NCBI GenBank assembly: GCA_900545515.1
Contig: UQZA01000006.1
Coordinates: 43,597-107,596, forward strand
Direction of reading: 5' to 3'
DNA length: 64,000 bases
Origin: an uncultured Eubacteriales bacterium
GTDB taxonomy: Bacteria; Bacillota; Clostridia; Oscillospirales; Oscillospiraceae
The notes beneath the pieces were generated by a model. The model saw only the letters and a program-made list of their open reading frames with translations. It searched no databases and was not told where the DNA came from. Position numbers and translations under genes: made by a program. Shown one piece after another: positions 1 to 8,600 of this stretch; within the stretch, counting starts at the first letter, position 1; each line of letters starts with the position of its first letter.

Positions 1-223
1 CCTCCGGAACCTGACCCTGGAGCACATCACCATCCGGGGCCTGGCCGGCACCTCCCACATCACCACCTTGCCGGAAAGCCCCATCACCGTGACCTGCAAG
101 GACCTCTCCCTCTCCTGGAGAAACGGCCTGCCCCAAACCGGCGTCCTCCGCACCTCCCCCGCCGTTCGCCTGGTTTTGGAGGATGTGCGGGTAGAGGGCG
201 TCAACCAGTCCCCCGCCCAGTAG
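1..223 (+). CDS. C-terminal end of an unidentified protein (5' truncated by window)
   Basis: An open frame enters the window at base 2 and ends at TAG 221-223, giving 73 residues. The peptide is rich in Thr, Leu and Val with alternating polar/hydrophobic runs, such as ITIRGLAGTSHITTLPE, which suggests beta structure, possibly the end of a beta-helix or adhesin-like protein. No family motif is recognisable. GC-rich third positions match the host genes to the right. The start lies upstream of the window. Confidence 0.6.
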   Translation, partial: LRNLTLEHITIRGLAGTSHITTLPESPITVTCKDLSLSWRNGLPQTGVLRTSPAVRLVLEDVRVEGVNQSPAQ

Positions 224-265
224 CATGTTCCACCCACCCCAGAGTGGCACCGTACACAGCAAAAT

Positions 266-315
266 CCCCCGGCAAATTCGTGTGAGCCTCACAGCCGCAA
301 CGAACTTGCCGGGGG
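266..315. repeat. Long inverted repeat downstream of the first gene
   Basis: The arms CCCCCGGCAAATTCGT (from 266) and ACGAACTTGCCGGGGG (to 315) pair almost perfectly around an inner TGTGAG/CTCACA stem. No T-run follows on either strand, so a simple intrinsic terminator is doubtful. It could be an RNA stabiliser or a small palindromic element. The gap 224-494 otherwise holds only this hairpin and the palindromic repeat at 417-470; I see no credible gene in it. Confidence 0.5.
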
Positions 316-416
316 GTCTATCCAATTTTGCCCCCGCCAGCCGCAAAAAGCATGGGAGCGGGAGCACCTTAGCTTCCCCACAAGGGCATACGCAGACCGC
401 TCACATAGATACGCAC

Positions 417-470
417 TGGCGCGGCAGCGCCCCTGCCTTTCCCAAGGAAAGGTAGGGCACTGCCGCGCCA
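417..470. repeat. Palindromic dispersed repeat, copy 1
   Basis: The arms TGGCGCGGCAG (417-427) and CTGCCGCGCCA (460-470) are exact complements, with a further partly paired inner stem (GCCCCTGCCTTTCC / GGAAAGGTAGGGC). A related element lies at 1083-1130, and the sequence ACGCACTGGCGCGGCAGC is shared between the copies in inverted orientation. This looks like a REP-type intergenic palindrome family. Confidence 0.5.
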
Positions 471-494
471 ATACATTTTCAGAGAAATACACAA

Positions 495-731
495 TTACTC
501 TCTTTGCGGCGGGACAAATTCCAAAAGGTCTCCAATTTCACAATTCAAAACTGTACACAGCTTAGCTAAAACATGAATATCCAAACGTGAAACAGTATTG
601 TTGCAATAATTGTTAATCTGCGTCCTCTGCATTTCTGCACGATGGCTCAGCTTGTTTTTGCTGATACCAGTCTGCTGGATCAAGTCATTTAACTTGACCC
701 GAATCGTACCGTATTGCTCTTCCACAAGCAT
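495..731 (-). CDS. XRE-family helix-turn-helix regulator
   Basis: A small Cro/C1-type DNA-binding protein of 78 residues. It has the typical helix-turn-helix arrangement: LIQQTGISKNKLSHRAEMQ around residues 17-35, then RLDIHVLAKLCTVLNCEIGDLL, the hallmark end of XRE domains. ATG at 731 is preferred over GTG at 734 because GAGGG lies 5 bases upstream of the ATG. A perfect 18-bp palindrome at 802-819 overlaps the likely -35 region of its own promoter, so autoregulation is likely. Targets beyond itself are unknown. Confidence 0.75.
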   Translation of the reverse strand: MLVEEQYGTIRVKLNDLIQQTGISKNKLSHRAEMQRTQINNYCNNTVSRLDIHVLAKLCTVLNCEIGDLLEFVPPQRE

Positions 732-801
732 CACCGCCCTCAGTCGTCTAACATCTACAGTTTAACTGAGAGAGGGCACCTTTATAAGTTCTAAGAAGTC
801 T

Positions 802-819
802 TGTGCAACTAGTTGCACA
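802..819. promoter_or_regulatory. Perfect 18-bp palindrome, probable operator of the XRE regulator
   Basis: TGTGCAACTAGTTGCACA is a perfect palindrome about 70 bases upstream of the regulator start. On the minus strand its right half supplies TTGCAC, followed after 16 bases by TATAAA, a plausible promoter. A bound repressor dimer would block the -35 box. Assignment to the adjacent XRE protein is inference from position. Confidence 0.55.
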
Positions 820-888
820 TATCAGCATACCCTCAACCTGGCTGGATTAGGAGGCAAATATGATCACTTCGAACATGAACTTAATGAA

Positions 889-1197
889 ATGGTCAATCGG
901 ATGCTTGGCGGCGGCTTACAAAGTTCTATTCTCGCGGCCTATCAGCAGGAGCTGGTCGAGGCAGAAACGCTCTACGAGCAATGCCTGGAGCTCATTCTTC
1001 GGTTTGCCTTTCATCTGCTCCGCCTCCGGCTGGCCACCTGGAGTTGTGGAGTCGCTTGCCGCCGGCAAGTGATAAAATCCCATGGCGCTTCGCCCTTGCC
1101 CCCGGGGGAAGGCCAGGGGCTGCCGCGCCAGTGCGTGTTACGTCAGGATATCCAATGGGCAGATAGGCGACAGCTTCACATAAGGTCGCCCGCCTAA
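889..1197 (+). pseudogene. Short degenerate or unrecognised ORF
   Basis: The frame containing MVNRMLGGGLQSSILAAYQQ looks coding for about 55 codons: amphipathic, with host-like codon use. The good ribosome binding site TTAGGAGG at 848-855 serves ATG 860, which is in a different frame. Upstream of 889 the coding-like frame runs without an ATG to about base 765. The C-terminal half reads through the palindromic repeat at 1083-1130. A frameshifted remnant is the simplest reading; function unknown. Confidence 0.3.
1083..1130. repeat. Palindromic dispersed repeat, copy 2
   Basis: TGGCGC (1083) and GCGCCA (to 1130) enclose CCC..GCCCCC / GGGGGAAGGC..GGG pairing. Its right arm is the reverse complement of the left arm of the copy at 417-470, so the two elements belong to one family. 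Confidence 0.45.
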
Positions 1198-1198
1198 G

Positions 1199-2335
1199 CT
1201 ACAGGCGGGCCACCCGCTCCCGCAGCTCCGGGGCTTCCAACGTCTGGCCAAAGAGGCCGTACAGTCTTTCGCACCGCTGTTCCAGGGCAAAATAGGGGCC
1301 TTCCATCCCCTGGCCGGCGTGGGCCAGGGGGAGGCGGGAGGACATCTCCCGGAGAGCCTGGCGGCCACGGTCCCGGAAGCCCAGAATCCGGACGTAGGGC
1401 GCTTCCGCCGCCAGATCTTCGGCTGTGAGGCCCAGGAAGGCGCACAGGACCATCCGGTCCAGGCGACTGCGGGTGTACCGCTTGGATTTCACCGCTGTGA
1501 GGAGCCCCTCCAGACCGGTCTGCCGCCGGGACTCCCGCAGGAGCTTCCGCCACAGGCCCTCGGAGGCCCCGGGCAGGGCGGCGAAGGCCTCCTCCTCCAG
1601 AGTCCGGAGCCGGGCCAGCACCGCCCGCTCCCCCAGGGCTAAACTATGGACCCCGGCTCCCTCATAGGCCGGGCGGGCCTCCTCCGGCACGTAGGCCAGC
1701 CACGGCTCCCCCGCCATAATCCGCCGCCGGAGGGCCGTGGCGGAGGGGTTTTCCCGGTCCGCGTCCAGAGCGTGGTAGTCCCCAGGGCGGCAAATGGGTA
1801 AGGGGATGAGGCCGCTGCCCCGGGCCAGAATCGCCTTGCAGTACTCCACCGCCAGGATGTCATTGGGCCGCTCCAGCACCGCCGGGTCTCCGCCCAGGTC
1901 CTTCAGAGCCCGGCTCCGGGCGGCGGGGAAGGACAGGCCCTCATCCAGATGGGGCCGCAGAGCCTCCCCAAACTGGGGAGAGAGGAGCTGCCGGGCCGTC
2001 TCCAAAAGGGTCTCCCGGTCCGCCGTCTCGGCTCCAAAGGAAATGCCCTCCACCCCCAGCCGGTCCAGAATCTCCACACCACCGGCGGCAAAGCCCTCGG
2101 CGGACCGGAGGCTCACCGTCACCGGCAGCTCCAGCACCAGGTCCGCCCCGGCAAGCAGGGCCGCCCTGGCCCGCACCTGCCGGGAGAATACCGCCGGCTG
2201 GCCCCGCTGAACATACAACCCACTCATGAGACATACCACTGCCGCCTCTGGGTCCTGCTGCCGGAGAAGGGCCAGCTGCCGGGCATGGCCCAGATGAAAG
2301 GGATTGTATTCGCAAACAACGCCCACTGTCCGCAT
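1199..2335 (-). CDS. tmcAL: tRNA(Met) cytidine acetate ligase (TmcAL / YlbM family)
   Basis: This family makes N4-acetylcytidine at the wobble base of elongator tRNA(Met) from acetate and ATP. The N-terminus MRTVGVVCEYNPFHLGH carries the nucleotidyltransferase HxGH motif (residues 14-17). It is followed by the family pattern VVCLMSGLYVQRGQPAVFS and the downstream block LVLELPVTVSLRSAEGFAAGGVEIL. The length of 378 residues is normal. ATG 2335 is chosen over the upstream 2371 start because AGGAGGG sits 8 bases before it and the family begins with this motif. It is divergent from ackA, an appealing link through acetate metabolism, though that is inference. Confidence 0.9.
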   Translation of the reverse strand: MRTVGVVCEYNPFHLGHARQLALLRQQDPEAAVVCLMSGLYVQRGQPAVFSRQVRARAALLAGADLVLELPVTVSLRSAEGFAAGGVEILDRLGVEGISFGAETADRETLLETARQLLSPQFGEALRPHLDEGLSFPAARSRALKDLGGDPAVLERPNDILAVEYCKAILARGSGLIPLPICRPGDYHALDADRENPSATALRRRIMAGEPWLAYVPEEARPAYEGAGVHSLALGERAVLARLRTLEEEAFAALPGASEGLWRKLLRESRRQTGLEGLLTAVKSKRYTRSRLDRMVLCAFLGLTAEDLAAEAPYVRILGFRDRGRQALREMSSRLPLAHAGQGMEGPYFALEQRCERLYGLFGQTLEAPELRERVARL

Positions 2336-2379
2336 AGAAGGGACCCTCCTGTTTTTTTCAAAAATTTCCAAAGAAAGAC

Positions 2380-2408
2380 TTGTAGGTCCGGGGAAAATGA
2401 GATAAAAT
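2380..2408 (+). promoter_or_regulatory. Probable ackA promoter
   Basis: TTGTAG (2380-2385) and TAAAAT (2403-2408) with a 17-bp spacer, 72 bases upstream of the ackA start. Confidence 0.6.
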
Positions 2409-2479
2409 ACCCTTAGGTATGTCTATCTTACCACAAGATGGGAGAAAATGAAATCACTGTTTACAGGAGGATCATACAA

Positions 2480-3679
2480 ATGAACATTCTGGTTATCAAC
2501 GCCGGCAGCTCCAGCCTGAAGTACCAGCTCATGGACCCGGAGACCGGCGTCGTCACCGCCAAGGGCCTGTGCGAGCGCATCGGTCTGGACGGCCGCCTGA
2601 CCCACAAGGTTCCCGCCCAGGACAAAAAGGTGGAGCGGGAGATCCCCATGCCCACCCATGCCGAGGCCATTGCCGCCGTCCTGGAGATTCTGGTGGACCC
2701 GGTCAATGGGGTCATCGCCTCCACCGATGAAATTGACGCCGTGGGCCATCGGGTCCTCCATGGCGGTGATAAATTCATCGATTCCTGCATCATCAACGAG
2801 GCCTGCAAGCAGGCCATCCGGGACTGCATCCCCCTGGGCCCCCTCCACAACCCTGCCAACCTCATGGGCATTGAGGCCTGCGAAAAGGTCATGCCCGGCA
2901 AGCCCCAGGTGGCCGTCTTCGACACCGCCTTCCACATGACCATGCCCCCCAAGGCCTACCGCTATGCCATTCCCACCCAGTATTACGAGGAAGATCACCT
3001 CCGCCGGTACGGCTTCCACGGCACCTCTCACAAATACGTCACCCGCCGGGCCATCGCCCTCATGGGCCGGGAGGACATCAAGCTGGTAAACTGCCATCTG
3101 GGCAACGGCTCCTCCCTGTCCGCCGTGAAGGACGGCAAGTGCCAGGACACCTCCATGGGCTTGTCCCCTCTGGCCGGCGTGCCCATGGGCACCCGCTCCG
3201 GCGACATTGACGCCTGCGTGGTTCAGTTCATCATGAACAAGTACGGGATGAGCGCCGATGCGTGCCTCAACATGCTGAACAAGAAGTCCGGCGTTCTGGC
3301 TCTGTCCAACGGGGTCTCCTCCGACTTCCGGGATCTGGAAGCCGGGGCCAACAAGGGCGACGAGGCCTGCCAGCTGGCTCTGGACAAGTTCTGCTATGAG
3401 GTCCGGAAGTATATCGGCGCCTACGCCGCCGCCCTGGGCGGGCTGGACTGCCTGGTTTTCACCGCCGGTGTCGGCGAAAACGGCGCCACCAACCGGGCCG
3501 CCATCTGCGAGGGCCTGGAGTTCCTGGGTGTGAAGATCGACCCGGAGCGGAACAACACCCGGGGGCAGGAGGCCCTCATCTCCACCGACGACTCCAAGGT
3601 CAAGGTCTGGGTCATCCCCACCAACGAAGAGCTGATGATCGCCCAGGACACCGCCGACCTGGTGAAGGCTGCCCAATGA
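2480..3679 (+). CDS. ackA: Acetate kinase
   Basis: Cytoplasmic enzyme converting acetyl phosphate plus ADP to acetate plus ATP, the ATP-yielding end of acetate fermentation. The ASKHA-fold phosphate motif VINAGSSSLKY is at residues 5-15. Signature blocks include FHGTSHKYVT, HLGNGSSLSAVKDG and FTAGVGENG. It has 399 residues, the usual length. ATG 2480 is preceded by ACAGGAGG at 2463-2470; an in-frame upstream ATG at 2438 lacks conservation. No phosphotransacetylase gene lies alongside. A hairpin follows before pepT. Confidence 0.97.
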   Translation: MNILVINAGSSSLKYQLMDPETGVVTAKGLCERIGLDGRLTHKVPAQDKKVEREIPMPTHAEAIAAVLEILVDPVNGVIASTDEIDAVGHRVLHGGDKFIDSCIINEACKQAIRDCIPLGPLHNPANLMGIEACEKVMPGKPQVAVFDTAFHMTMPPKAYRYAIPTQYYEEDHLRRYGFHGTSHKYVTRRAIALMGREDIKLVNCHLGNGSSLSAVKDGKCQDTSMGLSPLAGVPMGTRSGDIDACVVQFIMNKYGMSADACLNMLNKKSGVLALSNGVSSDFRDLEAGANKGDEACQLALDKFCYEVRKYIGAYAAALGGLDCLVFTAGVGENGATNRAAICEGLEFLGVKIDPERNNTRGQEALISTDDSKVKVWVIPTNEELMIAQDTADLVKAAQ

Positions 3680-3689
3680 TCAAACACAC

Positions 3690-3712
3690 ACGGGAGCCCC
3701 AGAGGCTCCCGT
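3690..3712 (+). terminator. Hairpin after ackA
   Basis: ACGGGAGCC and GGCTCCCGT pair around a short loop, followed by a weak T-containing tail (GTGCTTTA). This is a partial terminator or an mRNA-stabilising stem between ackA and pepT. Confidence 0.55.
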
Positions 3713-3736
3713 GCTTTAGAATGGAGGTATTTCCAC

Positions 3737-4936
3737 ATGACCGCTGCTGAACGGCTGCTCCGTTACGTACAGTTTGACACCCAATCCAACGAATTTTCCG
3801 ACACCTGCCCCTCCACAGACAAGCAGAAGGTCCTCGCCCTGTCCCTGGTGGAGGAGATGAAGGCCATGGGAATTTCCGATTCTTACATGGACGCCGAGGG
3901 CTACGTCTACGGCACCGTGCCCGGAGACCCCACAAAGCCTGTCATCGGTCTCATCGCCCACATGGATACCGCCCCTGACGCCTCCGGGGCCAACATTCAG
4001 GCCCGAATCGTGCCCTACGAGGGCGGAGACATTGTGCTAAACGAGGACGAGCACATTGTGATGAAGGAAACGGACTTCCCCAGCCTCGCCCGGAACCGGG
4101 GCAAGCACCTCATTGTCACCGACGGCACCACGCTCCTGGGGGCCGATGACAAGGCCGGGATTGCGGAAATCCTCACCGCAGCCGAACGCCTCCTGGCCTC
4201 CCCGGAGCCCCATGCCACTTTGCGCATCGGCTTTACCCCCGATGAAGAGATCGGCCGGGGGGCAGATCGGTTCAACCTCAAGGACTTCGGGGCCGAATTT
4301 GCCTACACTGCCGACGGCGGCACCCTGGGTGAATTGGAGTACGAGAACTTCAACGCCGCCGCTGCCAAGGTGGTGTTCCACGGCCGGAACATCCATCCCG
4401 GTTCTGCCAAGAACCAGATGGTGAACTCCCAGCTCATCGCCATGGAGTTCCACAGTCTGCTCCCCGTCCACCAGCGGCCCGAAGCTACAGAGGGCTACGA
4501 GGGCTTCGCCCTGCTTACGGACATGAAAGGCACCGTGGAGCTGAGCCAACTGCGCTACATCATTCGGGACCATGACATGGGCAAGTTCACCCGGATGAAG
4601 GAGCTGTTTGGGGAAATCGCCGCCTTCCTCAACGGGAAATATGGGGAAGGCACGGTGGAGCTGACTCTGAAGGACAGCTATTACAACATGAAGGAACGGA
4701 TCTTGCCGGTGATGCATATCATTGACCGGGCCAAGACCGCCATGGAGCGGGTGGGAATTACCCCCGTCACCGTCCCTGTCCGGGGAGGCACCGATGGAGC
4801 CCGGCTGTCCTATGAAGGGCTGCCTTGTCCCAACCTGTGCACCGGTGGCGAGAACTACCATGGCCGGTTTGAGTACATCCCCGTAGAGGACATGGAGCTG
4901 TGCACCCAAATGCTGGTGGAGCTGCTCCGTCTGTAG
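3737..4936 (+). CDS. pepT: Peptidase T (tripeptidase, M20B metallopeptidase)
   Basis: Removes the N-terminal residue from tripeptides in the cytoplasm. Zinc-site motifs are in place: AHMDT with His75 and Asp77, GADDKAG with the bridging Asp near 137-138, and the catalytic pair Glu170-Glu171 in TPDEEIGRGAD. The dimerisation/lid segment NIHPGSAKNQMVNSQ also matches. It has 399 residues, near the family norm. ATG 3737 follows ATGGAGGT. It lies 57 bases after ackA, with which it may be partly cotranscribed. Confidence 0.93.
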   Translation: MTAAERLLRYVQFDTQSNEFSDTCPSTDKQKVLALSLVEEMKAMGISDSYMDAEGYVYGTVPGDPTKPVIGLIAHMDTAPDASGANIQARIVPYEGGDIVLNEDEHIVMKETDFPSLARNRGKHLIVTDGTTLLGADDKAGIAEILTAAERLLASPEPHATLRIGFTPDEEIGRGADRFNLKDFGAEFAYTADGGTLGELEYENFNAAAAKVVFHGRNIHPGSAKNQMVNSQLIAMEFHSLLPVHQRPEATEGYEGFALLTDMKGTVELSQLRYIIRDHDMGKFTRMKELFGEIAAFLNGKYGEGTVELTLKDSYYNMKERILPVMHIIDRAKTAMERVGITPVTVPVRGGTDGARLSYEGLPCPNLCTGGENYHGRFEYIPVEDMELCTQMLVELLRL

Positions 4937-5005
4937 GCCTCCCATGCAATCGGACAGAGGGGCTAAATCGCCCCGACCTTCCACACCACCGTACGTCAGA
5001 CTGTC
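4937..5005 (-). mobile_element. 3' remnant of a group II intron (domain V/VI end)
   Basis: Read on the minus strand, this stretch gives GACGTACGGTGGTGTGGAAG followed by a GGTCGGGGC / GCCCC stem and ends TCCGATTG. That is the typical 3' half of domain V plus domain VI of bacterial group II introns. The 5' half of domain V and the reverse transcriptase gene are absent; instead the sequence runs into transposase debris. It is placed just after the pepT stop. The identification is from motif memory and should be checked with a covariance model. Confidence 0.5.
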
Positions 5006-5509
5006 TCACAATTGGGAGCTTCCGCCTTGGTCATAAGCGTTTTCTGGTGTAATTTGCTAGAAAATCCACAAAATTTCACAAATTTATTGAATGAGCAGGC
5101 GCCTCGCGCTCTGCTCATTTCAAATTTTCTCGTCAACTCTTGGACAGAAAACATGCCAAGTAATCGCTTAAGGTTATAAGCGATGGACATGGACGCACAT
5201 TCTGCATCTACATTTCCAGCTTTCCTTCGGAGAAAATGTGGATAGCCCGGTTGTCGCTGGATATTTCGGCCTGTTGTTGATGTCGTACATGCGCCTTTTT
5301 AGGGCATGTGCCACATTCCGTGTTCCATCTGTGGCAATAAGCTTTCCGTCAATCAACCCCCAGCCCTTCAAAATTAAGGTGAGCTCACGCAGTACGCTCC
5401 GAAATACGTTACGATATGTCTCCCTCACGCTTTCCGATAGGTTAATTTTACAAGGACCAGGCCTATACTGCAATCGTGAGACCGTCTGACATGCGCGCAT
5501 CGGGCGCAC
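4996..5509 (-). pseudogene. Decayed IS1182-like transposase
   Basis: Two overlapping minus-strand frames carry transposase fragments. The piece 5174-5509 has VFRSVLRELTLILKGWGLID followed by GKLIATDGTR, resembling the catalytic start of IS1182/DDE transposases. The piece 4996-5190 has SIAYNLKRLLGMFSVQEL, resembling the family's C-terminal end. Most of the central domain is missing, and the frames are shifted, so no active enzyme can be made. Base composition is more AT-rich than the flanking host genes. Confidence 0.55.
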
Positions 5510-5513
5510 GTAA

Positions 5514-5563
5514 AACTGCGGATTTTAGTTGGCGGCTGTAGCTGCCAACTAAAATCCGCAGTT
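5514..5563 (-). terminator. Long perfect hairpin, probable terminator of the helicase gene
   Basis: Arms AACTGCGGATTTTAGTTGGC and its exact complement end at 5563. G-U pairing extends the stem towards a TGTA loop. On the minus strand the stem is followed by TTTTACG, giving a terminator about 115 bases after the helicase stop. The bases 5564-5676 hold a second small hairpin (CAGCACTGCGGTGCTG) and no gene. Confidence 0.6.
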
Positions 5564-5676
5564 GCCACAGCACCGCAGTGCTGTGAGTTCTTTGTTCATG
5601 ATTTCGTGGTCTACTGGACGGGGAGCAGTGCGAAAACACATTTTGCAACAGGCCCTTGCGCTTTGACCAGGTTCCA

Positions 5677-8600
5677 TTAATTCAGCAGCGACAGCAGCTC
5701 CTCCCGGGACATGGAGAGGAGGCTCTCGCCATCTCCCCCTGTGACGGTCTCCATAAGGGCGGATTTTTTCTCCTGGAGCTCCAGGATTTTCTCTTCAATG
5801 GTGTCCTTGGCAATGAGCTTATACACATGCACGCTGGCCTGCTGGCCCATACGGTGGGCCCGGTCCGTAGCCTGGTTCTGAGCAGCCAGGTTCCACCAAG
5901 GGTCATAGTGAATCACCACATCCGCCGCCGTCAGGTTGAGGCCAGTGCCTCCAGCCTTCAGGGAGATCAAAAACACCTGCGCGCCGCCGGCCTGAAAGGC
6001 CTTCACCAGCTGAGCCCGCTTCTCCTTAGGGGTGTCCCCCTGGAGCGTATAGCTGGAAATGCCCAGCTGGTTTAGGCGTTCCCGAATCCGGCTCAGCATA
6101 GAGGTAAACTGGGAGAACAGGAGAATCTGGTGGCCGTTCTCCACCATACCGGCACACAGCTCCAAGCAGGCCTCCAGTTTGCTGGACGGCCCCTGGTAGT
6201 TGGAAAAACACAGATTGGGGTCACAGCAAACCTGCCGCAGCTGGGTCAGGGCCGCCAAGATTTGCAGCTTATTCCCGCCCTCCCCGGTGCAGGCCGTCTT
6301 GGCTGCACTGGCCACAGCGTAATAGGTCTTGCGCTCCTCCTCAGAAATCTGGACCCTTCGGACATGCTCCATTTTGGGGGGCAGCTCCTTTAGCACCGCC
6401 TGCTTCAGTCGCCGGAGCAAAAAAGGCTGGACCAGGCGGCTGAGCTGCTGCCCAGCCTGGGGGTCCTTGCTCTGAGCGATGGGCCGCTCCAGCTTCTCTA
6501 CAAAGGCGGCGTGGGAAAACAGGTAACCGGGCATGAGGAAATCAAACAGGTTCCACAGCTCGCTGAGGCGGTTCTCAATGGGCGTACCTGTGAGCACAAA
6601 GCGCTGGCTGCAGGCAATGGTTTTGACTGCCTTGGAGGCCAAGGTTGCCTGATTTTTGATATTCTGCCCCTCATCCAACACACAGGCGTAGAAGGTTCGG
6701 CCTTCATACAGCTTGATATCCCGCTTTAAAAGATCATATGAGGTCACCCAAAGATCCCAATCCCCACATGTTTCCATCTGCTCTTTGCGCTCCGCCGCCG
6801 GTCCCATGATAAGAGCGGACCGGAGCTGGGGGGCGAACCGGGCCAACTCGTCTCCCCAGTTTAAAATCAGTGAGGTGGGGCATACCACCAGGCTGGGCAT
6901 ACCCGTTTCCCGAAAGGGCACCGTAGACAGATAGGCAATGATCTGCACCGTCTTTCCGAGTCCCATTTCGTCTGCCAAAATGCCGCCAAAGTGGCAGCTC
7001 TCCAGGGTCTTGAGCCATTGAAAGCCCACCTTTTGGTAGGGGCGGAGCACTGGCTCCAAATGGGCCGGAACCTGATAGTCGCTCTCCGCCACAGACTTGA
7101 AGTTCCGGACCATGGAGCGGAACTGCCGGTCCCGGTTTACCTGGAGCCCCTCGTTTTTTCCCAAGAGTGCATCCAGGTACAGCCCCCGGTACGCAGGCAT
7201 CGTCACATGACCCTGGACCAGATCCTTCGCCGGTAAAAGGGTCATATGAGCCATTTCCGCCAGGGTTTCATAGGGAGAGCCGTCCAGCTTCAGGAAGCGG
7301 CCATCCTTCAGCCGGTGATATTTCTGCTTCCGGAGCAGGCTACGGTACAGGCCCTCCAGCTCCTCCGGGGGAAACTCTCCGGTGTCCAGGTCCAGACTGA
7401 GCAAACCGTCGGAGACGGAAATCCCCACCGTGGGGCTGGAGGGCCGGATCTGCTTGTCCCCCAAGCGCTGGGAGACGTATACCTCTCCATAGCTGTGAAA
7501 GGTATCCAGCACATCCGTGAGAAAGTCATACATGGCCTCCTCTTTCTCCATGACAAATACGCCATTGCTGTCCTCCTGAAAGTACCGCCGCAGAGGATCC
7601 TGGGCAGCCTGCTCCTGCCGCACATTGCGCTTCACCGTCAAATCCCGGGAGGCCGGGAGGCCGTAAGGTACTTCCTGCTCTCCATAGCGGAACTTCAGCT
7701 CTGCCTGTAGCCGCCCATTGTCCACGTCGAAGTAATAGCAAGGGGTACAATCATCGGGGGAATAGGCCTCCAGAAGTCCGCTTGGGTCCTCTACAGCAAT
7801 CAGATCCCTCACCTCCGGCAGCACACAGCTGCAAAAATCCGGCAGGTCAGAAAAGGCAATTTGCATCTTACCGGAACCTACAGACAGCATGGGATAAACC
7901 CGCTCCTGAAAATCCCGGCTGCATCGGAGCAGTTTCCGGTCGTAAAAGGCATACAGGGCTCGGGCATTTCCAAAAAAGCTGGTCCCTCTCGGGAGTTCCA
8001 CCGTCAGGTTGGCCACATTCTTTTCCTTCTGGAGCTGCATGGCAACAGGCGGGTTCCCATCCTCCAGCACGATTGATGGATTCCACCGGGTGCTTCCCAG
8101 GTCCTGATGCAGATACATCTGAAAAAAGCGGTCGAACGGCTCGCCTGTAAGTTGAATCCCGCCCTTGTTTCCCAAATAACCGCCATAGCTGTAGTTGTCA
8201 TATATTCCATAACCTGGCTCAAAGGAGCGGAAGGTGCGAAATTCATTCATCAGCAGGGCAATAAGCGCCTGAGACTGCTCATCAAACTGCGCCATGGCAT
8301 GGCACAGGGTCAATCCCTTGCCATAGGTCACCTCTTCTTCTTTGCTGACATACTCTAAAAAAGTCTTCACATTCTTAACCACATACAGCCTGTCAAAGCC
8401 CACCTGGAAGGTGAGCGTGGGGTAGCCCCGACTCATTTCCGACGGAAAAATCTGGGGAACCAGCCGGGCCTGACGGGTGGCGTCCACACCGGACCTGGAG
8501 CGGTCCCGGTAGGCCTTCAGGATCCGGCTCACCCTCCCATCGCTGCGGTTGGTCTCCGGCTGGTAGGAAACCATGGTCAAAAGCGCCGCCACCAGATGCT

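Noticed and set aside
2423..3676. 417-residue open frame antisense to ackA
   Set aside because: It mirrors ackA almost exactly, has no ribosome binding site, and reads as Gly/Val-rich low-complexity sequence typical of antisense frames in GC-rich genes.
5463..5648. 61-residue minus-strand frame across the long hairpin
   Set aside because: It reads through the perfect inverted repeat at 5514-5563 and has no binding site; at most it is part of the transposase debris.
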